DNA of 21,448 nucleotides, taken from positions 1 to 21,448 of IMG/VR virus record IMGVR_UViG_3300030104_006072; one strand, 5' to 3'. Shown here piece by piece: positions 14,333 to 21,448 of the stretch. Origin of the DNA: a virus. Under the pieces are notes generated by a model, which did no database searches, was not told where the DNA came from, and saw only the letters and a list, made by a program, of their open reading frames with translations. How positions within the stretch are numbered: position 1 is the first letter of the stretch; each line of letters opens with the position of its first letter. The translations under genes were made by a program, and so were the position numbers.

Positions 14333-17300
14333 ATGGCTGACAACTCTTCAAGAAAGTTTAAGTTTATTTCCCCAGGGGTATTTATAGATGAAATAGATAA
14401 TTCCCAACTACCGGAACAACCCGGTGACGTTGGGCCTTTGGTTATTGGTAGATCTCGTAAAGGTCCAGCCAATAAGCCTGTCACAATTTCTTCATTTTCT
14501 GACTTTGTTCAGACATTTGGAGAGCCTGTTCCCGGCAACGAGAACGGCGACGTGTGGCGAGAAGGTAATCATACTGCCCCCACATACGCAGCATATGCTG
14601 CCCAAGCTTGGTTAAGAAATAGTTCACCACTCACGTTCATGCGTGTGTTGGGTGACGAATCTTCTGATGCTACGTCTTTAGGTAAGGCTGGCTGGAAGGT
14701 TAACCCAGTTCTTTTAGCTGGGGCATCAGGATTACAGAATGCTAACGGCGGTGTTTACGCTCTATGCGTATGGCCATCTGCTTCTGCTCTTTCCACAACC
14801 GGACACCTTTCTGGTGCCGTTGCTGCACAGATTTACATGGACTCCGGTCGTGTTCTACTTTCCGGCACTGTTGCTGGAACTGACAGAACTTCCCAAGCCG
14901 GTTCAACAGTGTATCAGGTCAGTAGCCTTGACGACATTACCTTGGTTGTGACCAGTAGCGCAATCAATGAAAAGATCACAGTCAGCTTGAATCCTGATAG
15001 TGAGAACTTTATTCGTAAGGCACTCAACACAAACCCAACTATCACCAACAGTTCTATTACAGATGCTGAAACCCAGACTTTTTATCAGGGTGGTGTATAC
15101 TTCTTGGGTGAATCATATGAACGCTCCTTGGTAGTAACTGGATCAACATCTATCGGCAAGCTTGCCGGCGGTTCAACTGCTGGTTACTTTGTAGCAATGT
15201 TGCCAATGGTTGCCTCAGTGAGCACTGACTTAGGCGCTGTCCAGCAAAACGATTTTGAAGGCGCTGCAACCAGAGCCTCCACAGGTTGGTTCATCTCCCA
15301 GGATCTTTCTAACAACAACGCAGCATATTTCGCAAGAAACATGCAAAAGCTTTTCCGCTTGGAAGCACTAAGTGCTGGCGAGTTTGTTCAAAGGGACGTA
15401 AAAATATCAATCTCTAACATTAAGGCACCACAAGGTGACTATCAATCATTCGGCACGTTCTCAGTGTTGGTCCGAGACCTACAAGATACTGACAACCGCC
15501 CAGTCATCATTGAACGCTTTGATGAGCTTAGCTTGAATCCTGCCGCAGCAAATTACATTGCTAAGGTTATTGGCGACAAGTATGAAGTATATGACCAAAA
15601 TGAGAAGCGCCTTGTGGAGTATGGTGAATATGATAACCGCTCCAACTTTATTCGTGTTGTCATGAATGATGATGTGGCTACTGGTACAGGTGAAAGCCGC
15701 TGGCTGCCATTCGGTGTCTGGGGTCCTCGTAAGTACCGTGATGTCGGCTACTCTTCTGGTTCCGGCGGCTGGTCCTCCGACCTAGGCGCTCCAGTGTCCG
15801 CTTCTTTGGGTGCCACCCAAACATTGTTGTTTGGCGGATCTGATGATCATTACGGCAACATCGGACACTCAGAAGGTACCCAGCGTGATTTACTTCATGT
15901 TCCCTTATTTGAGGCAGTCTCATCAATTACAGTTGGCACAGTCACAAAAGCGGGATTGAATGGTGACACTTTCACCCTAACAGATGCTGATGGAAACTCC
16001 CAGCTATTTACTTTTGATACTACCACAAACGATGTTACTGGCGGAACTGTTGGTGTTGCCTCAATGGTAGATACCAACTCCGTAGTTCCCGCTCAGCGAA
16101 TTGCTGCTGCTGTCAATGACCCATCAATCTCATTGAACATGACAGCCGTCGCGACGGTTTTGGGTGGTGACGGAGTACCTTCTACCGTTGTTCTTACACA
16201 ACACCGTGGCGGCATTGCCGGCAATACAGCGGTTGACATGTCAGGTGTTACTAACATATCTGCTACAGCCTTCGCTGGTGGCGGCCAGTTTTCTGGCTCT
16301 ATCTCTTTCCCATCTGTTCCTCTTCGCACCCAGTCAACCTGGGGTGAGCCAAAGAGCTTAAAGAGCACTTATTGGGGAGCTTGGACAGGTAGAACAGGTA
16401 CAGATACATTCTTCAACTCTCAGATTCCAGATTGCTTGAGAATCCGTTCGTTTGATGTATCTAATAATTCTGATGCTGCTTCAACCTCTCACGATGTTGA
16501 GGGTGAGCAAACAGCCCTTAAGGCTTCTGATCCAACAACCATTTCTTGGGTGTTCTCCCTTGACAATGTTTCTGGTTCTTCAGCCGCAGGTTATGCTTAT
16601 GATTCTGGCTACCGTGCCGCTGGCACAAGCTTGACAGCACCAGGCGCTGCTTCATATAAGACAGCCTTGGCTGCCGGTATTGACCGCTTTACTACTACTT
16701 TGCACGGTGGTTCTGACGGCTACAACATCACAGAGCGCGAGCCATTTAGAAATACTAAGATGACGGCAACAGATGAGAAAGACTCATACGAGTTATTCTC
16801 CCTGAGAAAAGCCATCAACATCGCAGCAGATAAAGATTATGTTCAAATGAATGCAATCACCATCCCTGGGATCTGGCGTCCAGCAGTAACAAACTTCTTG
16901 CTTGACGCAGCAGAAGAGCGTGGCGATGCACTAGCCATCATTGATCTTCAGTATGCATACACACCAAGTACTGAAGACACAGGAAGTGCCGCAACTCGTA
17001 ACGCTGGCAATACAGCAACACAAGCTGCTGATACACTAGCCGCTCGTAGCATTAATAACAGCTACGGTGCAACATACTACCCCTGGGTTAGAATCCTAGA
17101 CACTAACACAAACCAGAACTTGTGGGTACCACCCTCAGTAGCTGCTCTCGGTGTCTTGTCTTCTACCGACAGGATCAATGCCCCATGGTTTGCTCCTGCC
17201 GGATTTACCCGTGGTGGTCTTAGCGAAGGCGCAGCCGGTCTTCCCGTGCTTGATGTCTCAAGAAGGCTCACCTCTGACGATCGTGATAAACTCTATGAGA

Positions 17301-17704
17301 ACAACATCAACCCCATCGCTAAATTCCCAGCAGAGGGTATTGTCATCTTCGGACAAAAGACACTACAGCAGACAGCTTCTGCTCTAGACCGTATTAACGT
17401 TCGTCGCTTGATGATCTACTTGAAGCGTGAGATTTCCTTCATTGCTTCCCGACTCTTGTTCGGTCCTAATACAAAAGATACTTGGGATCGCTTCTTGGGT
17501 CAGGCTGGTCCATTACTAGAGAGTGTTCGTGCTGAGTTTGGTATTGATGATTTCCGTCTCGTCCTTGACGAAACAACCACAACGCCTGACTTGGTTGATC
17601 GCAACATTATTTACGCTAAGCTACTCGTCAAGCCCACCCGCTCTGTAGAGTACTTCGCAATTGATTTTGTAGTTACAAACAGTGGGGCAGCCTTTGAGGA
17701 TTAA
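14333..17704 (+). CDS. 18: Tail sheath protein (T4 gp18-like), unusually large
   Basis: Contractile sheath subunit, 1123 aa against 659 in T4. The N-terminus (FKFISPGVFIDEIDNSQLP, then VGPLVIGRSRKGP, APTYAAYAAQAWLRNSSPLTFMRVLG) and residues about 799-1123 (REPFRNTKMTATDE, IPGIWRPAVTNFLLDAAEERG, INVRRLMIYLKREISF, LFGPNTKDTWDRFLG, RNIIYAKLLVKPTRSVEYF) are the conserved sheath core. The middle carries extra beta-rich domains: one at about residues 125-260 and a clear inserted module at about 530-650 (DTFTLTDADGNSQLFTFD, then AQRIAAAVNDPSISLNMTA). Insertions face outward in other sheaths. Strong SD GAGGAGAAGG. The tube gene follows after 42 bases. Confidence 0.95.
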   Translation: MADNSSRKFKFISPGVFIDEIDNSQLPEQPGDVGPLVIGRSRKGPANKPVTISSFSDFVQTFGEPVPGNENGDVWREGNHTAPTYAAYAAQAWLRNSSPLTFMRVLGDESSDATSLGKAGWKVNPVLLAGASGLQNANGGVYALCVWPSASALSTTGHLSGAVAAQIYMDSGRVLLSGTVAGTDRTSQAGSTVYQVSSLDDITLVVTSSAINEKITVSLNPDSENFIRKALNTNPTITNSSITDAETQTFYQGGVYFLGESYERSLVVTGSTSIGKLAGGSTAGYFVAMLPMVASVSTDLGAVQQNDFEGAATRASTGWFISQDLSNNNAAYFARNMQKLFRLEALSAGEFVQRDVKISISNIKAPQGDYQSFGTFSVLVRDLQDTDNRPVIIERFDELSLNPAAANYIAKVIGDKYEVYDQNEKRLVEYGEYDNRSNFIRVVMNDDVATGTGESRWLPFGVWGPRKYRDVGYSSGSGGWSSDLGAPVSASLGATQTLLFGGSDDHYGNIGHSEGTQRDLLHVPLFEAVSSITVGTVTKAGLNGDTFTLTDADGNSQLFTFDTTTNDVTGGTVGVASMVDTNSVVPAQRIAAAVNDPSISLNMTAVATVLGGDGVPSTVVLTQHRGGIAGNTAVDMSGVTNISATAFAGGGQFSGSISFPSVPLRTQSTWGEPKSLKSTYWGAWTGRTGTDTFFNSQIPDCLRIRSFDVSNNSDAASTSHDVEGEQTALKASDPTTISWVFSLDNVSGSSAAGYAYDSGYRAAGTSLTAPGAASYKTALAAGIDRFTTTLHGGSDGYNITEREPFRNTKMTATDEKDSYELFSLRKAINIAADKDYVQMNAITIPGIWRPAVTNFLLDAAEERGDALAIIDLQYAYTPSTEDTGSAATRNAGNTATQAADTLAARSINNSYGATYYPWVRILDTNTNQNLWVPPSVAALGVLSSTDRINAPWFAPAGFTRGGLSEGAAGLPVLDVSRRLTSDDRDKLYENNINPIAKFPAEGIVIFGQKTLQQTASALDRINVRRLMIYLKREISFIASRLLFGPNTKDTWDRFLGQAGPLLESVRAEFGIDDFRLVLDETTTTPDLVDRNIIYAKLLVKPTRSVEYFAIDFVVTNSGAAFED

Positions 17705-17714
17705 TTTGAAGGCG

Positions 17715-17724
17715 ACTAATTATA
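17715..17724 (+). promoter_or_regulatory. Leader motif ACTAATTATA upstream of the tail tube gene
   Basis: In the 42-base gap between sheath and tube, ACTAATTATA matches the motif seen in the leaders at 8532, 11512, 14260 and 19468 (consensus ACTANTTAKW). It lies 32 bases before the start codon and before the GAGGAG site. The function is unproven. Confidence 0.3.
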
Positions 17725-17746
17725 TTATTGAGGAGTATGATAAATA

Positions 17747-18313
17747 ATGTCAAGCTTATTTTGGAACGACGTAAGAACTGAGCCTAAGCGTAGGTTTCGG
17801 TTTGAACTTAAGTTTAGCAGTCGCACACTTGGACAGGGTGCTATCCCCGTCTGGACAATCAAAACCGCTAGCAAGCCAAAGGCAAATGTTAGCACCATTG
17901 AGCACCAGTACGTTGATCACACTTTCAAATATCCCGGTAGAGTTACCTGGGATCCAATTTCAATTACTTTGGTAGACCCTGTAGATCCAGATCTTTCCTA
18001 TGCTTTCCTTGATGTGCTAGGTGCTGCTGGCTACAAGTTCCCCACAACTGCTTCTCGTTCTAAGTTGAGCTTAAGCAAGAAGCAATTCGCTGAGCAAATC
18101 GGCTCCGTATTCATTGATCAAATTGATGAGAGCGGTGACATTATTGAGCGTTGGGAACTTATTAACCCATTCATTACTTCTGTTGATTTCGGTGGTAGCT
18201 TAGACTACTCTTCCGACGACATGAACGAAGTAACTGTAGAAGTAACATACGATTGGGCAAGACTCACTCAGACAAAGGCTAATGGTCGCGACCAAACAGC
18301 CGCTGCTGATTGA
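17747..18313 (+). CDS. 19: Tail tube protein (T4 gp19-like)
   Basis: 188 aa (T4 gp19 is 163). It is the inner tube subunit that stacks as hexameric rings inside the sheath. The beta-barrel features of gp19 are visible: RRFRFELKFSS, PVWTIKTASKPKANVSTIEHQ, VDHTFKYPGRVTWDPISITL, the loop with LSYAFLDVLGAAGY, then FIDQIDESGDIIERWELINPFITSVDFGGSLDYSSDD and MNEVTVEVTYDWA. GAGGAG precedes the ATG. The position directly after the sheath is canonical. Confidence 0.94.
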   Translation: MSSLFWNDVRTEPKRRFRFELKFSSRTLGQGAIPVWTIKTASKPKANVSTIEHQYVDHTFKYPGRVTWDPISITLVDPVDPDLSYAFLDVLGAAGYKFPTTASRSKLSLSKKQFAEQIGSVFIDQIDESGDIIERWELINPFITSVDFGGSLDYSSDDMNEVTVEVTYDWARLTQTKANGRDQTAAAD

Positions 18314-18339
18314 TTCTAAACGGAAACAAAAATATAAGT

Positions 18340-18349
18340 TACAATAGAC
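18340..18349 (+). promoter_or_regulatory. Repeated 10-mer TACAATAGAC upstream of the gp26-like gene
   Basis: The 52-base gap after the tube gene holds TACAATAGAC, identical to 11520-11529 before the gp13-like gene. In both leaders it is followed within 20 bases by GGTTTCAAATG or GGGTTCAAAATG at the start codon. TACAAT could act as a -10 element; no good -35 is visible here. Confidence 0.33.
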
Positions 18350-18365
18350 AAAAGAAAGGTTTCAA

Positions 18366-19250
18366 ATGAGTCGTAATGAGAATAGAACAGGATTTCCTGA
18401 AGATTTCACCCCCCAAGATGATACACCAACTCCTGCTGTTGCAACAACAGTAGGCGCTGGTGCACCTGATTCACAACCAGCATTTTCATGGTCTGTGCCA
18501 ACAGAGTTCGTAACACTGCCAAGCGCCGGAAGATTTTACGAACCCGGACACCCTCTCCACAACAAGGAATCGGTAGAGATCAAGTTCATGACAGCCAAGG
18601 AAGAGGATATCCTCACCTCCCGAGCCCTCCTGAAAGAAGGAGTAGCTTTGGACAGGATGCTTCAGAACCTAGTTGTTGATAAAAATGTTCGCATCGGCTC
18701 GCTCTTAGTTGGAGATAAAAATGCTTTACTAGTGGCAGCAAGAAGAACAGGGTATGGTCCAGATTATGAGACTAACGTGACGTGTCCGGCTTGCAACCAG
18801 ACAGAGCAGTTTTCGTTTGATATCTCGGATCCCAAGGCTACTTCATATATGGAGAGTATGGATGTTCACGGAGTTGTCCTGACTGATCGTAGAACTTTAA
18901 TGATCACTCTTCCAATGACAAAAGCCCAGGTAGAATGCCGCATGTTATCAGGCGACGACGAGGTGCGAATCTTTAAAGAGACTGCTCGCAAGCAGAAAAA
19001 GAAAATGCAGGTTGGTATAATGACAGACTTGTTCCGAAATTACATCGTTAGTGTAAACGGAAATGAGTCACCCTTAGTCATAGAATCATTCATTCAAGCG
19101 GTACCGGCAAAAGATGCGCGTATTCTGAGAATGGCTTATACTGAGTGTGTTCCTAATATTGACATGACTCAAGAGTATGATTGCACCAACTGTGGTCATA
19201 CGGCGGACATGGAGGTTCCGCTCACTGCGGACTTTTTTTGGCCTAAATGA
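18366..19250 (+). CDS. T4 gp26-like baseplate / tail-assembly protein with CxxC pairs
   Basis: 294 aa. The region EFVTLPSAGRFYEPGHPL, then VEIKFMTAKEEDILTSRALLKEGVALDRMLQNLV matches the T4 gp26 baseplate-protein family (PF12322 as I recall). Two cysteine pairs, Cys140/Cys143 (TCPACNQ) and Cys273/Cys276 (CTNCGH), could form a four-Cys zinc ribbon. It ends LTADFFWPK, the ending I remember for this family. Residues 1-45 are Pro/Thr-rich and flexible. It lies between tail tube and tape measure, where many phages encode tail-assembly chaperones, and its last codons contain a T7 run next to an open shifted frame. It could serve as a chaperone for the tape measure, with a longer frameshifted form; T4 gp26 itself is described as a baseplate hub component. 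Confidence 0.82.
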   Translation: MSRNENRTGFPEDFTPQDDTPTPAVATTVGAGAPDSQPAFSWSVPTEFVTLPSAGRFYEPGHPLHNKESVEIKFMTAKEEDILTSRALLKEGVALDRMLQNLVVDKNVRIGSLLVGDKNALLVAARRTGYGPDYETNVTCPACNQTEQFSFDISDPKATSYMESMDVHGVVLTDRRTLMITLPMTKAQVECRMLSGDDEVRIFKETARKQKKKMQVGIMTDLFRNYIVSVNGNESPLVIESFIQAVPAKDARILRMAYTECVPNIDMTQEYDCTNCGHTADMEVPLTADFFWPK

Positions 19251-19452
19251 CGAATACATAGAGAATGTGTATGAGCAAATCTTCCAGCTAAAATACCATG
19301 GCGGCTGGAGTTTTTTTGAGACATACAACCTCCCTGTTAGCGTAAGAGTTTGGTTTTTGAACCGTCTTATTGAGCAAAAAAACAAAGAGTCTGAATCAAT
19401 AAAAAGTCAGACTAAATCCACCAAAGCCCGAGGTCGGACCTATACTCCGTAA
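19177..19452 (+). CDS. Downstream chaperone-like frame, probably expressed by frameshift from the gp26-like gene
   Basis: The conserved-looking part is read from 19240 on: GLNDEYIENVYEQIFQLKYH, then GGWSFFETYNLPVSVRVWFLNRLIEQ, then a Lys/Ser/Thr-rich tail. The pattern W-F-E-YNLPV-x-R-x-WF resembles the short C-terminal domains of frameshifted phage tail-assembly chaperones. I give the longest frame, from ATG 19177, but that part overlaps the gp26-like gene by 74 bases, encodes an Arg-rich shadow and has a poor ribosome site. The only other in-frame start is GTG 19267, inside the conserved part. Expression as a 70-aa extension of the gp26-like protein by +1 or -2 slippage (about 361 aa in total) fits better. 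An assembly error in the T run is an alternative. Confidence 0.6.
   Translation: MIAPTVVIRRTWRFRSLRTFFGLNDEYIENVYEQIFQLKYHGGWSFFETYNLPVSVRVWFLNRLIEQKNKESESIKSQTKSTKARGRTYTP
19233..19241 (+). promoter_or_regulatory. Candidate programmed frameshift site (T7 run)
   Basis: The end of the gp26-like gene reads GAC TTT TTT TGG CCT AAA TGA. Slipping one base forward on the T run, or two back, leaves its frame and enters the one encoding GLNDEYIENV. The tRNA-Phe in the P site can re-pair fully on TTT after +1, and the zero-frame A-site codon is the single Trp codon TGG, with a stop two codons later. The -1 frame meets TAA at once, so only +1 or -2 would be productive. Confidence 0.5.
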
Positions 19453-19458
19453 GAATTG

Positions 19459-19481
19459 GTTTACGAAACTACTTAGTAAAC
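19459..19481. promoter_or_regulatory. Inverted repeat and leader motif upstream of the 19504 gene
   Basis: GTTTAC (19459-19464) and GTAAAC (19476-19481) form an inverted repeat around an 11-base loop that includes ACTACTTA, part of ACTACTTAGT (19468-19477), related to motifs in other leaders here. The GTTTAC/AGTAAA pair also occurs at 8515-8529 before the scaffold gene. It is possibly an operator or late promoter element. Confidence 0.35.
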
Positions 19482-19503
19482 ATAGGACTAGGAGTATTAC
19501 CAA

Positions 19504-19833
19504 GTGCAAATAGATTTTGAAAATGATGTTTTAGACCTTACCCAGTTTCGGGGTGATGAGCTAAACGAAAACATTCTCCACGTTTTTGCTGCGTGGATTG
19601 AGTATCTTTTGAGCAAAATGTTCAAAGGGCGCAGAGTCCCTGTCAGAGTCAAAGGCAACAGAATAGAAGTAGAGAGATTTACTGACGCCTTGGTGAATGA
19701 AAAAAAGTACCTAGACTTCATTAAGAAGTATGGACTAGATGACCCAATGACCTATAATCAAAAAGCAAAGCTTGAGATTGCTATCAAGAGATTTGAGAGA
19801 GAAGCCGGCATCAACTGGCCTATCAAGGGGTAG
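19504..19833 (+). CDS. Unrecognised 109-aa protein upstream of the tape measure
   Basis: 109 aa with a GTG start, preceded at about ten bases by GGAG; no ATG in frame fits better. It is hydrophilic and mixed charge, with a predicted helical region (ENILHVFAAWIEYLLSKMF), a basic strand pair (GRRVPVRVKGNRIEVERFTD) and further helices ending FEREAGINWPIKG. No signal peptide or membrane segment. Its position between the chaperone-like pair and the tape measure, 5 bases before the latter, suggests a tail-assembly role, but no family is recognised. Confidence 0.75.
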   Translation: MQIDFENDVLDLTQFRGDELNENILHVFAAWIEYLLSKMFKGRRVPVRVKGNRIEVERFTDALVNEKKYLDFIKKYGLDDPMTYNQKAKLEIAIKRFEREAGINWPIKG

Positions 19834-19838
19834 GCTAG

Positions 19839-21448
19839 ATGTCTGACGAAAATCAAAATATTAAAAATTTAGAAACCAGCGCAAAGAATGCTCGCAGAGC
19901 GTTAGAAGACCTTGTGCGAACTAAGGGTGAGGCTGCCAAGAAGAGTAAAGAATACAGCGATATTCTGAATATAGTAAGAAATAGAGAAGATCAGATAACC
20001 GCCGCTAGACAAAGACAAGCCCAAGCGGCTGAGGCTGCTCGCCTCGCCGCAAAGGCTCTGGCAGAAGAAGTAGAAAAACACAACAAGGCCCTTAACGAAA
20101 CAAAGACCACCCTAGATACAATTATCCCTGGACTAGGTTCTCTTACAGAAGCGTTTCAGAAAAACAGTGAAGGTGTTGTTGATTTTTCGGCAAATCTCAA
20201 AAATTTAGCCGACAAAGCCGCGAATGCTTCAATAGCTAGTAATGCAAAGCTAGCCAAAAGCTTTGAAGAGATCAATGTAAGCCTAGCCAGACAAACAGGG
20301 TATTCCAGCGCACTGCAAAAAGATGTAATAGAGCTTGCTAGTTCGCATGATGACCTTTATTTGACAATGGACGACGGCATCAAGATCGTAGGAGCCCTAT
20401 CAACAGGTTTCAAGATGTTTAATGCTCAGAGCAAGGCAATACGAAAAGAGACTAACGATCTCGCCGGCAGATTCCAGACTCTCGGTGTTGACGCCGGGGC
20501 GTTTTCCGAAGCCATGGATCAACTTAATGACGGGTTTGGGCTAACAACCACTGGTGCTATTTCTGCTATGGCAGAATTTGAAAATCTAGCCATCAGAACA
20601 GGACAACCTCTGTCAGCAGTTGTAAATGATTTTAAAGATCTCGGACCACAAATGGCAAGGTTTGGATCCGATGGTGTACGAGTATTTACCCAGCTAAATC
20701 AGCAGGCGCGAACACTAGGACTCACAACAAGACAGGCTTTTGACATCTCTGAGTTGTTTGATACATTTGAAAGTTCGGCTGATGTTGCCGGCAAGTTAAA
20801 TGCACAATTAGGACTCCAACTTAATTCCGTGGAACTAATGGCAGCTTCCTCGGAAGATCGTTTGAAGATTCTCCGAGCAGAGTTTGATATGCGTGGAATG
20901 AACATGAAAGACATGGGCCGCCGCCAGAAGCAAATGATTGCAGAGATTCTAGGACAAGATGTATTGACTGCCGAAAAGCTTTTGGGCGACCCCATGGCAA
21001 TGCGTAAATTCCAAAGAGAACAGGCAAACAATGCTGACAGGATCAAAGAGTTCAACACGGCGATGACCAAGTTTAGTCAATTGGCAGAACAACTGTTCAT
21101 AAATATTGCACCAGTTTTCAACTACATCCTTGAAGGACTAAATGGTATTGCTGAGATGTTTAATGATATATTCTCAAATAAGTACGTGGGAACTCTTATT
21201 TCAAGCCTTACAATTGTTGGCGCACTCATGTGGAAAATATGGAGAGTAGGCGAGATGTTTGGTAAAACCATGGGTGCTATAATGGCAAAGGTAGCCCCGT
21301 TCCTTGCCATATTCCAAGCATTAATAGATCTATCAGAATCGTTCGGCTACGGCGACGGGGCCGATACTTCAGGGCAGCAAAAGGCTTGGTGGCGATTGGG
21401 TGCTGGTATTTTGGGTGCGATCATCGGGACCTTTATCGGTGGACCACT
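19839..21448 (+). CDS. Tape measure protein, 5' part (runs off the window)
   Basis: Open to the window end with no stop, 536 full codons. It starts at ATG 19839 with AGGGG about eight bases upstream. Residues 1-100 are a long Lys/Glu/Ala-rich coiled coil (RRALEDLVRTKGEAAKKSKE), followed by helical repeats rich in Ala, Leu and Gln (GLGSLTEAFQKN, LARQTGYSSALQKDV). Hydrophobic stretches appear at about 448-467 (YVGTLISSLTIVGALMW), 486-499 and 520-536 (LGAGILGAIIGTFIGGP), as is usual for tape measures, which enter the tail tube and later help DNA cross the membrane. Position after tube and chaperone-like genes fits. The protein sets tail length; T4 gp29 has this role but no clear sequence match is visible to me. 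Confidence 0.82.
   Translation, partial: MSDENQNIKNLETSAKNARRALEDLVRTKGEAAKKSKEYSDILNIVRNREDQITAARQRQAQAAEAARLAAKALAEEVEKHNKALNETKTTLDTIIPGLGSLTEAFQKNSEGVVDFSANLKNLADKAANASIASNAKLAKSFEEINVSLARQTGYSSALQKDVIELASSHDDLYLTMDDGIKIVGALSTGFKMFNAQSKAIRKETNDLAGRFQTLGVDAGAFSEAMDQLNDGFGLTTTGAISAMAEFENLAIRTGQPLSAVVNDFKDLGPQMARFGSDGVRVFTQLNQQARTLGLTTRQAFDISELFDTFESSADVAGKLNAQLGLQLNSVELMAASSEDRLKILRAEFDMRGMNMKDMGRRQKQMIAEILGQDVLTAEKLLGDPMAMRKFQREQANNADRIKEFNTAMTKFSQLAEQLFINIAPVFNYILEGLNGIAEMFNDIFSNKYVGTLISSLTIVGALMWKIWRVGEMFGKTMGAIMAKVAPFLAIFQALIDLSESFGYGDGADTSGQQKAWWRLGAGILGAIIGTFIGGP

Noticed and set aside
17739-17746. GATAAATA resembling a T4 late promoter
   Set aside because: It lies between the SD and the start codon of the tube gene, so transcription from it could not give a normal leader.
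20699-21070. 123-aa minus-strand open frame
   Set aside because: Antisense shadow of the tape measure gene, whose plus-strand frame is open across the whole region and has typical composition.

Overview
The window reads as the late structural module of a T4-like contractile-tailed phage (class Caudoviricetes). Every gene is on the + strand and the genes are tightly packed, many with ATGA or TAATG overlaps. The protein set is that of T4-like myoviruses: large terminase, portal, prohead protease, scaffold, gp23-type major capsid protein, gp13/14/15-type neck proteins, tail sheath, tail tube, a gp26-like protein and a tape measure. The small genes have a flavour I associate with uncultivated aquatic or marine T4-like phages: 'MKITKSQL..IIKEE' N-termini, a CPMC-GFW membrane protein, VTGSG-VGIGT fibre repeats and a phage-encoded ribosomal protein bS21. 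The host cannot be read from the window; Shine-Dalgarno sites are strong, so it is a bacterium using ordinary SD initiation.

Layout. 1-2782: the 3' part of the large terminase, then the portal with a long acidic-then-basic tail. 2766-4476: two unrecognised genes in the slot where T4 has its prohead core genes, and a small DUF1360-like membrane protein. 4403-4507: a possible 34-residue overlapping gene with a perfect SD, followed by a GC-rich hairpin. 4518-5952: the prohead protease (gp21-like) flanked on both sides by small proteins that share an N-terminal helix containing T4-type protease cleavage motifs. 5949-8482: a bS21 homologue, a small putative virion protein and a repeat-containing fibre-like protein. 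8577-11414: scaffold and major capsid protein, followed by an AT-rich inverted repeat and a good Rho-independent terminator (11455-11485). 11541-14220: gp13-, gp14- and gp15-like neck and tail-completion proteins. 14333-18313: a very large tail sheath (1123 aa) and the tail tube. 18366-19452: a gp26-like zinc-ribbon protein and a downstream frame that seems reachable through a T7 slippery run, in the position of tail-assembly chaperones. 19504-21448: a 109-aa unknown and the 5' part of the tape measure, which runs off the window.

How it works together. The first two thirds build the prohead (portal, core, scaffold, capsid protein), mature it by proteolysis and provide the packaging motor. The last third closes the head with a neck and builds the contractile tail. 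Relative to T4, sheath and tube are not between terminase and portal but follow the neck genes, and the tape measure follows the chaperone-like pair directly.

Most interesting points: the bS21 gene coupled into the capsid operon; the probable +1/-2 frameshift at 19233-19239; the pair of putative capsid-targeted, protease-processed small proteins around the protease; the enlarged sheath; and a short motif (ACTAYTTAT-like) in five of the six intergenic leaders longer than 40 bases. No intergenic stretch exceeds 300 bases. I saw no tRNA, CRISPR, integrase or transposon.
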